Positions 53,044-62,323 of a stretch of 64,000 nucleotides of DNA are shown here, piece by piece. Every line of letters starts with the position of its first letter. Position 1 is the stretch's first letter. A program made the position numbers and the translations under genes. Where the stretch lies: positions 2,056,501 through 2,120,500 of the forward strand of contig NZ_CP074126.1 in assembly GCF_018282095.1 (NCBI RefSeq), given 5' to 3'. The notes under the pieces were generated by a model that worked only from the letters and a program-made list of their open reading frames with translations, was not told the origin of the DNA and searched no databases. This DNA is from Pseudovibrio brasiliensis. GTDB lineage: Bacteria > Pseudomonadota > Alphaproteobacteria > Rhizobiales > Stappiaceae.

Positions 53044-56000
53044 TTATGCGGTGCTATAGAGCTTCAGGTCAGCGGTGATCTCACGGTGCACCAACTCAAT
53101 CTGCGCTGACATAGCATCCACAACAGCTTCCATCTCTGAATGACGCTCACCTGCAGTCCACTTTTCAACCTTCGGATCTGTCGGTTTGTCAGCTACAGGT
53201 GAGTAGGCATCCAGAGCTTTCTTCAGATTTTCCAGTTCAGTGTCCACCTGAGTGGCATACTCAACAACAGCCTTCATGCCATCAGGCTTGCTCAACTGTT
53301 CATCGCGCACTTCTGGGTACTTAAATGGATCACCATGACACAAATTGTGCAGCTCTTTGATGGACCGATCAATGTTTGGTGTCAGACAGCTATCCCGTGA
53401 CATCCGAGGATAAGCACGCACCGTCGCTGCTTTCTTGAACAAGAACCAGGACTTCAGCGTAAGATCCGGTGTGCAGGGATGCCAGTTCTCGACCTTCGGA
53501 ACACGGCGCAAGACTACAGGATCATCGCTGTATAGCGTTTCAAAGTACCGTACCACAGCGGAGCAAACGTCTGTGTTTGAGACCAGAACCTCCGGTGTCA
53601 GGCCGCAGTTACGACCAACCTGCCGGGCGATTGGGTCTTTCTCCTCTACAATACCATAGGCAAGCACACACTTAGCGAGTGTAGAGTTACCGGCAATCGC
53701 AGCACGAGCCGCTTTACGGTTGGCAGGATCTTTGCGGGCTTCCTGATACTTCCTCCAACCGTAAATAATCTTTGCACGGCCATAGGTTTTGTAACCGAAG
53801 TCAGATAGCGCACGGCCCATGTTCATACCGGCAGAAATGCCGGCTGAGGCTTGGGTTGCGTCAGCCAAACGTGCGATCTCGGCAGCCACACCAACAACAG
53901 AGAAGAACGTGTTGAGTGTCTTTTGGCTCACCTGAATGGCAGCCTGCGTATGGCGTTCTTTGATTGCATGGTAGTAAACCGAGTTACTGGCTTCCGCGAG
54001 ATTGACGTTCTTCCGCCATTTCTCAACTTCCGCTGACTTTTTAGCTAATGCAATCGCATCCATTGTCAGCTTGCGGATGGATTCCGCCAGACCTGTGACT
54101 GGGAAGATGGTTGTAACTGCTTTTACACCGCCATTGGCGATGGTCTCGATCATTTTCATCTTCATCTGAGAGGCTTTGATATCCGCAAGCAGGATATCGA
54201 TTGCCTTCAATGATTTTTCAACGGCCTTCTCATCATTTGGGTCGTCAGGAGAGGACGCTTCTTCAATCAGCTCTTGCAGAGCTTTGTGCTCTTTCTCAGC
54301 TTCCTTCTCGATCTTATCCATATATTCTTTGCGTTCTTTTGGATCAGCGAGTTTCTGCTTCAGGTCTGCAAGCGCGTTGCCTGTCTTCTCTTCTTCGATT
54401 TTTTTCAGTGCAGCAGCCGTGTTTTTCTTGACGATTTCTGCGTCTTTCTCATCACGGCCTGGCTTCTGCAGTTTGCCGATACCACCAGTCAGCAGCGCAT
54501 TGACATTTGCCATGATGTCATCGTCAGAAAGCAACGACATACTCTTTTCAACGCTCTGCACGCCAGCACTAGGCCCTGCCAACTTCAACTTTTTCTCAAG
54601 AATTTGCTGTGGGGTCAGGCCTTCTGTTTCTGCTTCGCCTTTTTCGGTCAGCTCACCTTGGTCAGGTTGGATCTTCCCGGAGACAGCATCTCCAATGGCA
54701 TCAGACCCAGTTGCGCTGGCAAGGTTTGCAAGGCCACCCGTCAGCGCTTCAGCAAAGGCCTGATAATCACCATCAATCAATGCTTTCGTGGCTGCCCCGG
54801 CATCCGTCGTGGCAATCATCGCGGCTTTGAGTGCTTCACCAACGATCTCAGGTGTTGAGGACTCAGTTCCGCTCAGTTGTGCACCGGAAGAAATCGTCGT
54901 GCTCAAAGAATCTGCCAGTGTTCCAATAATGGACATAACAGCTTCCTGTGCACCTTCTTTATCCGGTGCCTGAGTGGCCTGAAGGATCTTTTCAGAAACG
55001 CGACCACCTGCCATAGCAACGTCAATCAGGCCGGAAACGCCTTCAAAAATATCGCCGTGATCGTCTTCGCCTTTTCTATCTGAGGCAGATTTGTCAAAGG
55101 CAGCACCTGCAGAAAGAACATTCTTGATCTGTTCACCAATCAGCTCTCCCGCTTCATTGGCAAAACTCAGCTTATCCGCAGCGGTCTTACCTTTCTGTTC
55201 GGAAAAGACGATACCTTTTTCAGCAGCCGCCAAACCAGTGTCGAGTAGGGTGGTCGTTGCGGTGAACAAAGCACGCTGTTCGGCAACCCAGTTGGCATCT
55301 TTGGAAAGGTTGTCACTCAACGAGTTCAAGGCATTGTCGATATTGGAGACCTTCTGAAGCTGGTCTCCATAAGATCCGGCTTCCTTCGCGGCCTTTAACA
55401 CATCTTCTGAACTCGCATTCGCATCCATGTTGAGCGATTTTCGCAGATCTCCGGTCACCTGACCTTTCTGATTGTTCAGAACTTCCTGCTTCGCAGAAAT
55501 CTGGTCTTTGTCTGGTGCACCTTCTGCTACTGTGTTCAGGTTGGCCAAGGTGATAGCATTGGACCCGATGGATGTAGCAAGGGTAACCACATCACGCGCA
55601 AATCCAATCGCCTCAAGCGCATTCTCGTGTTTGGAGGCCGTCTCGCTATGCTCTTCAAGCTTTTGCTCGTAGATCTTGGAGCCGCCTTTGAACATCTTCT
55701 CAAACTGGCTGTATCTGGAAGGCACCAGATTGGATGGAATAATCCCTTCACGCACCAGAGGTGTCCAAAGCTCCCGTGTTATGTCCTCTTCAGAGAACAT
55801 ATCGTTACCGTCTTTGTCTTTTGCGGCGATCATTTCAGCCTGACGTGCCAAAATGCGCTCAAAAGCAGCATTTAACTTCTTAAGCGTTTCAGCATTGATC
55901 TCGCCGCTATCGGCGCGGATGTCAGCACGGGTGTCAATCTCGGTCTGCATATCCCCGGTCATCCAGGGCATCTTGGTGCCGGAGCCGGGAAGTTTGAACC

Positions 56001-56193
56001 ACTTCTCATTACGGGCCAACGTGACTTCAAAATTCTGGGCCTCGCGAATGGTTTCTTTATCCCCATCCAGCTTGGTCATAATGTCATTCAATCGGCCTGC
56101 TTTGGCGGCAACGCGTTCGGAGTTCTGTTCAAAATCCCCGGCGCCTTGTTGCGCTGTTTTGAGCCAATCAAGCTGTTTAGAAGTAAAAGTCAT
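53044..56193 (-). CDS. Large protein of unknown function, type VI-linked paralogue B
   Basis: A 1049-residue protein I do not recognise. ATG 56193 lies seven bases after GGAG; the frame also opens at a TTG four codons earlier inside that site. No signal peptide; mostly helical, rich in Ala, Lys and Glu, with a likely coiled coil at about 600-650. The N-terminus carries FTSKQLDWLKTA (residues 3-14). It is a tandem paralogue of the next gene upstream: residues 718-935 are very similar, and from NSTLAKCV to LTLKSWF I count only seven differences in 82 residues, including conserved Cys in AKCVLAYG, GRNCGL and NTDVCSA. The middle third is divergent. It is the last gene after tssM, 30 bases from its paralogue. 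It may be a type VI effector, adaptor or immunity partner; function is unknown. Confidence 0.85.
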   Translation of the reverse strand: MTFTSKQLDWLKTAQQGAGDFEQNSERVAAKAGRLNDIMTKLDGDKETIREAQNFEVTLARNEKWFKLPGSGTKMPWMTGDMQTEIDTRADIRADSGEINAETLKKLNAAFERILARQAEMIAAKDKDGNDMFSEEDITRELWTPLVREGIIPSNLVPSRYSQFEKMFKGGSKIYEQKLEEHSETASKHENALEAIGFARDVVTLATSIGSNAITLANLNTVAEGAPDKDQISAKQEVLNNQKGQVTGDLRKSLNMDANASSEDVLKAAKEAGSYGDQLQKVSNIDNALNSLSDNLSKDANWVAEQRALFTATTTLLDTGLAAAEKGIVFSEQKGKTAADKLSFANEAGELIGEQIKNVLSAGAAFDKSASDRKGEDDHGDIFEGVSGLIDVAMAGGRVSEKILQATQAPDKEGAQEAVMSIIGTLADSLSTTISSGAQLSGTESSTPEIVGEALKAAMIATTDAGAATKALIDGDYQAFAEALTGGLANLASATGSDAIGDAVSGKIQPDQGELTEKGEAETEGLTPQQILEKKLKLAGPSAGVQSVEKSMSLLSDDDIMANVNALLTGGIGKLQKPGRDEKDAEIVKKNTAAALKKIEEEKTGNALADLKQKLADPKERKEYMDKIEKEAEKEHKALQELIEEASSPDDPNDEKAVEKSLKAIDILLADIKASQMKMKMIETIANGGVKAVTTIFPVTGLAESIRKLTMDAIALAKKSAEVEKWRKNVNLAEASNSVYYHAIKERHTQAAIQVSQKTLNTFFSVVGVAAEIARLADATQASAGISAGMNMGRALSDFGYKTYGRAKIIYGWRKYQEARKDPANRKAARAAIAGNSTLAKCVLAYGIVEEKDPIARQVGRNCGLTPEVLVSNTDVCSAVVRYFETLYSDDPVVLRRVPKVENWHPCTPDLTLKSWFLFKKAATVRAYPRMSRDSCLTPNIDRSIKELHNLCHGDPFKYPEVRDEQLSKPDGMKAVVEYATQVDTELENLKKALDAYSPVADKPTDPKVEKWTAGERHSEMEAVVDAMSAQIELVHREITADLKLYSTA

Positions 56194-56223
56194 GACAAAC
56201 TCCAAATCACAAGGGAAGACGGG

Positions 56224-59200
56224 TTAGGCTGTGTAGGCTTTTAGATCTGAGTTCACATCTCGAAGGATCAGTGTTGCCTGCGCTTTCAAAGCATCAGCAA
56301 CTTCCGTCATCTCGACATGCAATCTTCCACCTTGCCATGCCTGAGTTTTGGGATCTGTCGGCTCAGCGGTAACCGGCCGATATCCTTTGAACTCTTTCTC
56401 GAGGGTTTCCAGGTGCTTCTTCACATCCGTTGCCAGAGCGACGGTTTTTTCCTGCCAGGCTTCATCGGACATCAGATCATCGCGCACAGATGGATAGTTG
56501 AAAGGATCACCCCCACAAAGCGTGTGGAGCCCCTTCAAGGCCTGATCAATAGCAGGTGTCTTACTGGATGCCTTGGCCATGAGTGGATAAGCCTTTTTGG
56601 AAGCCGCACGCTTGAAGCTGAACCAGCTTTTAAGAGTGAGGTCAGGCGTGCCGGGATGCCAGTTGGCGACCTTTGGAACACGGCGAAGAACGACAGGATC
56701 TTCGCTGTAAAGCGTCTCGAAGTAGCGAACTACTGCTGCGCAAACATCTGAGTTGGATACCAGGACCTCAGGTGTCAGACCGCAGTTCCGGCCAACCTGT
56801 TGTGCAATCGGATCACGCTCCTCTACGATGCCATAGGCCAGCACGCACTTGGCGAGCGTGGAGTTCCACGCAATAGCTTCACGAGCCTTCTTGCGGTTCT
56901 CAGGGTTCTTGCGCGCATCAAGATACTTCCGCCAACCAAAGACAATCTTTGCACGGCCATAGGTCTTATATCCGAAGTCAGAAAGAGCCTGACCCATGTT
57001 CTTAACCATCGACATGCCAGTGGCAGCCTGTGTTGAGTCCGCGAGACGGGCTGCTTCGGTTGCAACACCAATCATGGACAAGAACGTATTGATCGTCTTC
57101 TGGCTAACCTGAACAGCCGCTTGCGTATGGCGTTCTTTACAAGCATGGTAGTACGGCGAGTTAGAGGTTTGCGCCATTTTCACATTGCGGCGCCATTTCT
57201 CAACCTCAGCCGCCTTCTTACCAAGGGCGATTGCATCAAAAGCAAGCTTCCTGCAGGCTTCAACCATGCCCGTGGCTGGCACAACGCGCACAAGCACTTG
57301 AACACCGCCCTTGGCGATTTTCTCAATCAACTTATACTGCATCTCAGAAGCCTTGATGTCTGCAATCAGCTTCTCAACGGCTTCCATCGATTTGGCAAGC
57401 GCTTTCGTATCTTCAGGATCGGGAGGAGGAGAAGCTTGCTCGATCAGGTTCTTGAGAGCCTTCGTTTCTGCTTCCACGTCCGCTTCGAGTTGCGCCATGA
57501 ACTCTTCACGGTCTTTCTTATTTGATTGCTTCTTTTTGAAGTCAGCAAGAGCATCCCAGGATTTCTTGGCTTCAAGTTTCTGGATCGCGGCATTGGTGCG
57601 TTTCAGCGTTTCCGCATCCATCTTCTTCTTTTCATTCGCCTCGCGAAAAGCGTCCTGCATCTCACGCATATTGTTGGTGATTGTGTGCAGGTAGCTTGGA
57701 TCCTGAAATCCATCGAGAAACTTTTCTCGCTCCGTTCGCTCAAAGGCACAACCAGATCGATCTAACTTCCTTGCCATAAGTTCACGGGGAGTGAGATTGC
57801 CGAGCTCTTCTTTTTCTTCTTCTGTGTTAAGCGCGAGGTCAGGCTTAGCCATAGCGGCGAGGGGGCCTGTAGTCGCAGATGAGGCAGCCTGCATGAGGCC
57901 CAGAACAAGAGATTCTCCGAAGGCCTTGTAATTTTTATCTTTTATCGCCTTGATGGCTGTGCCGACATTAACGCCTGCTACAAAAAATGCCTTTATTGAA
58001 ACACCGATGAGCTCGGTCTGGTCAGCTGCATTTCCAGGACCTGGACCGGAATCGGGATCGCCATAGGCGAGAGTCTTACTCTCGTCTTTGAGAGTGTTTT
58101 TTGAATCTTGTTTGCCGGTGTCGACGTATCCCTGAACATCACCTGCTGTAAAAAGCGCTTCAGCGATTGTATCGGCAACTGAACCAGCAATCTGCAAAAC
58201 AGCATTTTCTATTTCTTTAGTGGTTTTTGCTTGTGTTGCTAATGCAATTTTCCGCGCAATCTGATTGACCTCAATGGCTGCAGTGATAGCACCAGATGCG
58301 TAAGACAGGTTCTGGAGAGTTTCCTTATCAGCTGCGCCTGCAAACTCAATTTTGTCTGTTGTTTGATGTTCCTCGTGTTCATAGGTTTTGCTGGTTGCTT
58401 CCAATGCAAGCTTTACCTGACTGGCAACGACATCTGCCGCATCTTGTGCAAATGCAAGAGTGTTCCTCGCATTCTTTTGCCGCTCTGAGAACTGGATGCC
58501 TTTCTCAGCCATGGCCAGACCACCATCTAACAATGAGGTGGACATGGTCAGCAAAGCTTTCTCTTCTTCGAAGAGCTTGGTTTGCCCCATCAGCTGTTCA
58601 ACCAGCTGTGTTTGAGCGAGTTCAACATTCTGGTAGCTTTGGATTTCACAGGCATACTTGCCATCCGGTGCCGCCGCAGCAGCATCCAGGACTTCTCCGT
58701 CTGTCGTATCCGGTCCGAGTTTCAATCTGGTGCGAAGATCACCTGCGATCTGATCTTGCTTGCTTTTAAGAACCTGACGCTTAGCTGCAATCTCGCGCTT
58801 TTCTGCTAAGGACTGAGATTGGTCCTCAAAGTTTGCAATTGTAATTGCTGTACTGCCAACGGTTCCAGCCAGAGAGACCACGTCCCGCGCAAAGCCAATG
58901 GCCTCGAGGGTATTCTCATATCTGGAAGCTGTTTCACTGTGCTGTTCAAGCTTGTTCTCGTAGATCTCCGAAGCGCCCTGAAACATCTGCACAAACTGGC
59001 TGTATTTATCCGGAACTAAGTTGGACGGGATGATCCCTTGACGAACCAAAGGCGTCCAAAGCTCACGGGTGATGTCCGCATCCGTGAAAAGACGCGTCTT
59101 CCCATCCTTCTTTTTGGCTGCGATCATTTCCGCCTGTCGTTGAAGGATCTTGTCAAACGCAGCATTCAGCGCATCAACATTGTCTGGAGGAATGAGGGGT

Positions 59201-59487
59201 GTCTCAGAGGTTACATCCGCGTAGGTGTCGACCTCTGTCTGCATATCACCCGTCATAAAGTCCATTTTGGTTTTCTGCAGTTTCCGCTTGAAGAAACCGG
59301 GATCACGGGCGAGTTCAATCTGGAAATCCTGAGCCTTTTGAATGACTGCTTTGTCTGCATCCAATTTGGCTAAAATATTGGTCAGTTCTGCAGATTTCTT
59401 CTCGTCGTTTTCGCTATCTGCTTCGAAGCTTTCAACACCGCCCTGGGCTTGAGAAAGCCATTCGATCTGGGAGGGAGTTAAAGACAT
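56224..59487 (-). CDS. Large protein of unknown function, type VI-linked paralogue A
   Basis: A 1087-residue protein, unrecognised, paralogous to the downstream gene over most of its length. ATG 59487 lies seven bases after GGAG, the same arrangement as in both neighbours. The N-terminus has LTPSQIEWLSQA (residues 3-14). A shared N-terminal block includes FTDADITRELWTPLVRQGI and KYSQFVQMFQGASEIYENKLEQHSETASRYEN; the shared C-terminal block starts near KKAAEVEKWRRN. The segment at about 470-640 (for example SGPGPGNAADQTELIG and the EREKFLDGFQDP region) differs from the paralogue. No enzyme motif, signal peptide or clear membrane helix is visible; alanine- and glycine-rich amphipathic stretches could insert in membranes, which is speculative. 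Confidence 0.85.
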   Translation of the reverse strand: MSLTPSQIEWLSQAQGGVESFEADSENDEKKSAELTNILAKLDADKAVIQKAQDFQIELARDPGFFKRKLQKTKMDFMTGDMQTEVDTYADVTSETPLIPPDNVDALNAAFDKILQRQAEMIAAKKKDGKTRLFTDADITRELWTPLVRQGIIPSNLVPDKYSQFVQMFQGASEIYENKLEQHSETASRYENTLEAIGFARDVVSLAGTVGSTAITIANFEDQSQSLAEKREIAAKRQVLKSKQDQIAGDLRTRLKLGPDTTDGEVLDAAAAAPDGKYACEIQSYQNVELAQTQLVEQLMGQTKLFEEEKALLTMSTSLLDGGLAMAEKGIQFSERQKNARNTLAFAQDAADVVASQVKLALEATSKTYEHEEHQTTDKIEFAGAADKETLQNLSYASGAITAAIEVNQIARKIALATQAKTTKEIENAVLQIAGSVADTIAEALFTAGDVQGYVDTGKQDSKNTLKDESKTLAYGDPDSGPGPGNAADQTELIGVSIKAFFVAGVNVGTAIKAIKDKNYKAFGESLVLGLMQAASSATTGPLAAMAKPDLALNTEEEKEELGNLTPRELMARKLDRSGCAFERTEREKFLDGFQDPSYLHTITNNMREMQDAFREANEKKKMDAETLKRTNAAIQKLEAKKSWDALADFKKKQSNKKDREEFMAQLEADVEAETKALKNLIEQASPPPDPEDTKALAKSMEAVEKLIADIKASEMQYKLIEKIAKGGVQVLVRVVPATGMVEACRKLAFDAIALGKKAAEVEKWRRNVKMAQTSNSPYYHACKERHTQAAVQVSQKTINTFLSMIGVATEAARLADSTQAATGMSMVKNMGQALSDFGYKTYGRAKIVFGWRKYLDARKNPENRKKAREAIAWNSTLAKCVLAYGIVEERDPIAQQVGRNCGLTPEVLVSNSDVCAAVVRYFETLYSEDPVVLRRVPKVANWHPGTPDLTLKSWFSFKRAASKKAYPLMAKASSKTPAIDQALKGLHTLCGGDPFNYPSVRDDLMSDEAWQEKTVALATDVKKHLETLEKEFKGYRPVTAEPTDPKTQAWQGGRLHVEMTEVADALKAQATLILRDVNSDLKAYTA

Positions 59488-59533
59488 AACAAACTCCACG
59501 ATGAGGTCGTTTTCGACCCTTCTTGGTTATATA

Positions 59534-62272
59534 TTAGCCGCCAAGCGACAGAAGTTTCACTTCAAGCTGAACCAGCTCTGGACGCAGAATGTTCAGATCA
59601 TTCGGCAGGTCACTGAACGGATGCCGCATGTAAAGCTGAATGGCCTTGCTGTTGTCGAGCTGCGCGATCAGTGGCCGCACTTGCCGAAGGGCGTTCTCGC
59701 GCGCCTTCTTGCGCTCTTTCAAGTCTTTTGACTTGTCTGCAATAACAGCAACGTTCTTCGGTAACTCCGCAAGCGCTAAAGGTTGAGAAATGCTAGAGGT
59801 AAACTTACGTAGTGCCGCTACATCTACAGCTTCTTCGCCTTTATCCTGTTTATCTTTCACAGCATTCACAAATGTGCCGTCAATGTACTTTTTGGCTTTT
59901 TCCAGACGCGTTATACAGTTGTCAGAGAACTTGGAAATGTCCTTGGCAATATCTTCGCGGAAGCCAGTGATTTCACCGCGCATTGCATCCAGCGCACTTT
60001 CCAACTCTTTCAATTTTGCAAGGTTTTCTTTGTGTGAATGAGCCGCATCAGAATTCTCTTCAAGATCAGCAATTTCCAACCGAAGCTCTTTCAGGCGTGA
60101 TGTATCAAACTTGCTTGGATCCACACGCTCAACACCCTTGTAGTAAGCAAGGATACGCTTGATGGAGATGTCTTTCGACGTCATCATATCCAGCTCGTCT
60201 TTGAGTGGGCCAGACTTGGCGAGGAAGGCTTCTTTTGCTTCCTTCTGCTCTTTCTTGCGGGCTACACCTTTCTTGTAATCGTCTTCCAGCTTCTTGAAGT
60301 GTTTCAACTCCTCCGCACTGAAACGATCTGCATCGGTGATCTTTTCACCCTTGGCTTCCATTTCTGCAAGTTTATGCAGGTGGCTCAGCTGACCTTCCAG
60401 CTCAAGCACGAAACGATCAACACGGAAAATCAGGCGATTTGCCAGATCTAGCGAGTGTGCAAGCTCGTCGTTCGTGGTTGCATTGTAGGCAAGGTCTTTC
60501 GCTTGGTCGAAGTAAAGATCCAGTTCTCCGTGATACTGCTTGACCTCATCAGGGGCGAAGAGAGAACCAATCATTTTCGCCAGCTTTGGATCAGCCTTAC
60601 CCATTTGAGATAGAAGCTTAGGTATCTCCGTAAACTGGCTTTCGATTATCTTAACCTTGGTGTCGAACAGCTCGCGGTTCTTCACGGCTTTCCGAACACC
60701 TTCCTCAAGTGGATGAAGCTGCTTGGCTTCCATATCGGTACAAGCCGTCAAAGCCTTCTCAATGTTCATGGAAAGGGCTTCATCTTCCAGCTCATCAATG
60801 TCATCCTTCAGGCGCAGGCGTTCTTCAATGTAGTAAGCGCCTTCTTTGCCTTTCGAGATTTTGTCGATCTTTTCTCGTAGCTTGTCGAGGTTCTTCGTGA
60901 GCTTCTTATAGCCACCAGGATCTTTCTGAATGCCAGAAAGGATGGCTTCAGCTCTCAAAAACTCTTCAACAGCGACATCTTCCACACCAGTAATGCCAGA
61001 GGCCTTCAACTCATCCAGGAAGTCAAAGGTTTCAAGGAGGCTATCGATAGTCTTGCGAGGAATTTCTTTGGCATCTTTCGGGCGGCGTGGAATCTGGATC
61101 ATCACATCCTTATCCAGACCGGGAACATCTCCCGCGCGCTTAACCGCGCGGCGCTCATCCGGTTTTGTGACCAAGTTGCCTTCCTTGTCATACAAAACCA
61201 GCTTCTTTAAATCATTGCGGAAACGCTCGGTCCGTTCACTCAGTTGAGCTGCATCCCACTTTTCTTCCTTCCGCATGCTGTTCTTGTGCGCTGCAGAAGC
61301 TTTAAGTGATGTCAATAGACTACGAATGGTTGGAACCGTGTGAGCAGAGTCAGCCATATATTTGTCGAGGTCAGACTCAACATTCCCAGCCGCATCCGTC
61401 AGACCTGAGTTTCTCAAGCTGGTTGAAAGCTTCTGAATATGAGTTTTGAGCTGGTTGAACTCAACAACGGCTGCAACTGCCATTTCAGTCTCATAGAGTA
61501 GGATTTCCCATGCAGGATCATCTTTCCCGAGTTTTGCAGCTCTCACATCCTTCAAGGTCTTGCCAAGTCGTTCTGCCGGACCGGAAAAACCGATGGCAGT
61601 CATGGCCTTGATGCCATGGCCAACTTCCATCACATTTTGCTTCAGCTCTGCTGGAACTGGCGGCTCGGCAGGCTGGCTCTTGGCGGCTGCAACAACGCCT
61701 TGCCAAAGCCTCTGCATGTCATCAATGGTAGATTCAGCATCCAACAGGCTGTTGTGCGCACCGTCTGTATCTTTGGTTTTGATTTCCAAAGCAGCGGTCT
61801 GGATAAGCGCTTTAGCGTTCTCATAGCTCTTATCAAATGCAATCGCTTCACTTGGATACTTCTCAAAATCCTTCTTATGTCCATAAACAGAGTTCAGGCG
61901 TTCTAGAAGCTGCTTGCTTTGAGTTGCAAGCGCTGCCATCGCGTCTGAATCTGTATCTTCATTTTCATGAACAAAGTGATCTTTGACGTCTGCTTTGAGG
62001 TCGGTGAGCTGAGCAGTAACGTCTTTGAGCTTTTCATCACTCTCTTGCTTAATGCGCTCAGCAGTTGCTTCAGTAACTGCTGCGCCGATCTTCTTGTCGT
62101 CTTCAGCTTTGGTTTTGGCAGTGGCCTGCGCAATCTCTTTTTCTTCTTTTTCTTTGATTGCGGCAACTGTCTCACGTTCAGCCTCTTCCTTTTCCTTAAA
62201 GGTCCAGCCAAGAGCTTTATAAACCGCTTGCACCCATTGGAGTTGTTCGGGTGTTAGTTGATCGTCAGACAT
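59534..62272 (-). CDS. Large coiled-coil protein of unknown function, type VI-linked
   Basis: A 912-residue protein, unrecognised. ATG 62272 follows GGAG. The N-terminus holds LTPEQLQWVQAV (residues 6-17), the same motif as in the two downstream genes. Residues about 20-95 are a highly charged stretch of Glu/Lys/Ala heptads, a likely coiled coil; more coiled coil is likely at 440-480 and 640-760 (KKLEDDYKKGVARKKEQKEAKE). No signal peptide or membrane segment. It begins 51 bases after the tssM stop, so it belongs to the type VI operon. Beyond the N-terminal motif I see no similarity to the paralogue pair. It could be a structural accessory protein or an effector. Confidence 0.85.
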   Translation of the reverse strand: MSDDQLTPEQLQWVQAVYKALGWTFKEKEEAERETVAAIKEKEEKEIAQATAKTKAEDDKKIGAAVTEATAERIKQESDEKLKDVTAQLTDLKADVKDHFVHENEDTDSDAMAALATQSKQLLERLNSVYGHKKDFEKYPSEAIAFDKSYENAKALIQTAALEIKTKDTDGAHNSLLDAESTIDDMQRLWQGVVAAAKSQPAEPPVPAELKQNVMEVGHGIKAMTAIGFSGPAERLGKTLKDVRAAKLGKDDPAWEILLYETEMAVAAVVEFNQLKTHIQKLSTSLRNSGLTDAAGNVESDLDKYMADSAHTVPTIRSLLTSLKASAAHKNSMRKEEKWDAAQLSERTERFRNDLKKLVLYDKEGNLVTKPDERRAVKRAGDVPGLDKDVMIQIPRRPKDAKEIPRKTIDSLLETFDFLDELKASGITGVEDVAVEEFLRAEAILSGIQKDPGGYKKLTKNLDKLREKIDKISKGKEGAYYIEERLRLKDDIDELEDEALSMNIEKALTACTDMEAKQLHPLEEGVRKAVKNRELFDTKVKIIESQFTEIPKLLSQMGKADPKLAKMIGSLFAPDEVKQYHGELDLYFDQAKDLAYNATTNDELAHSLDLANRLIFRVDRFVLELEGQLSHLHKLAEMEAKGEKITDADRFSAEELKHFKKLEDDYKKGVARKKEQKEAKEAFLAKSGPLKDELDMMTSKDISIKRILAYYKGVERVDPSKFDTSRLKELRLEIADLEENSDAAHSHKENLAKLKELESALDAMRGEITGFREDIAKDISKFSDNCITRLEKAKKYIDGTFVNAVKDKQDKGEEAVDVAALRKFTSSISQPLALAELPKNVAVIADKSKDLKERKKARENALRQVRPLIAQLDNSKAIQLYMRHPFSDLPNDLNILRPELVQLEVKLLSLGG

Positions 62273-62323
62273 TCGAGGCTCCACTCAGTATTGTTATTTT
62301 TGAGAACCACTTAACCTGGTGTT

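Noticed and set aside
53044-59487. Reading the duplicated large genes as toxins with known pore-forming or nuclease domains
   Set aside because: No catalytic motif, glycine zipper series or known toxin signature could be pointed to; left as unknown function.
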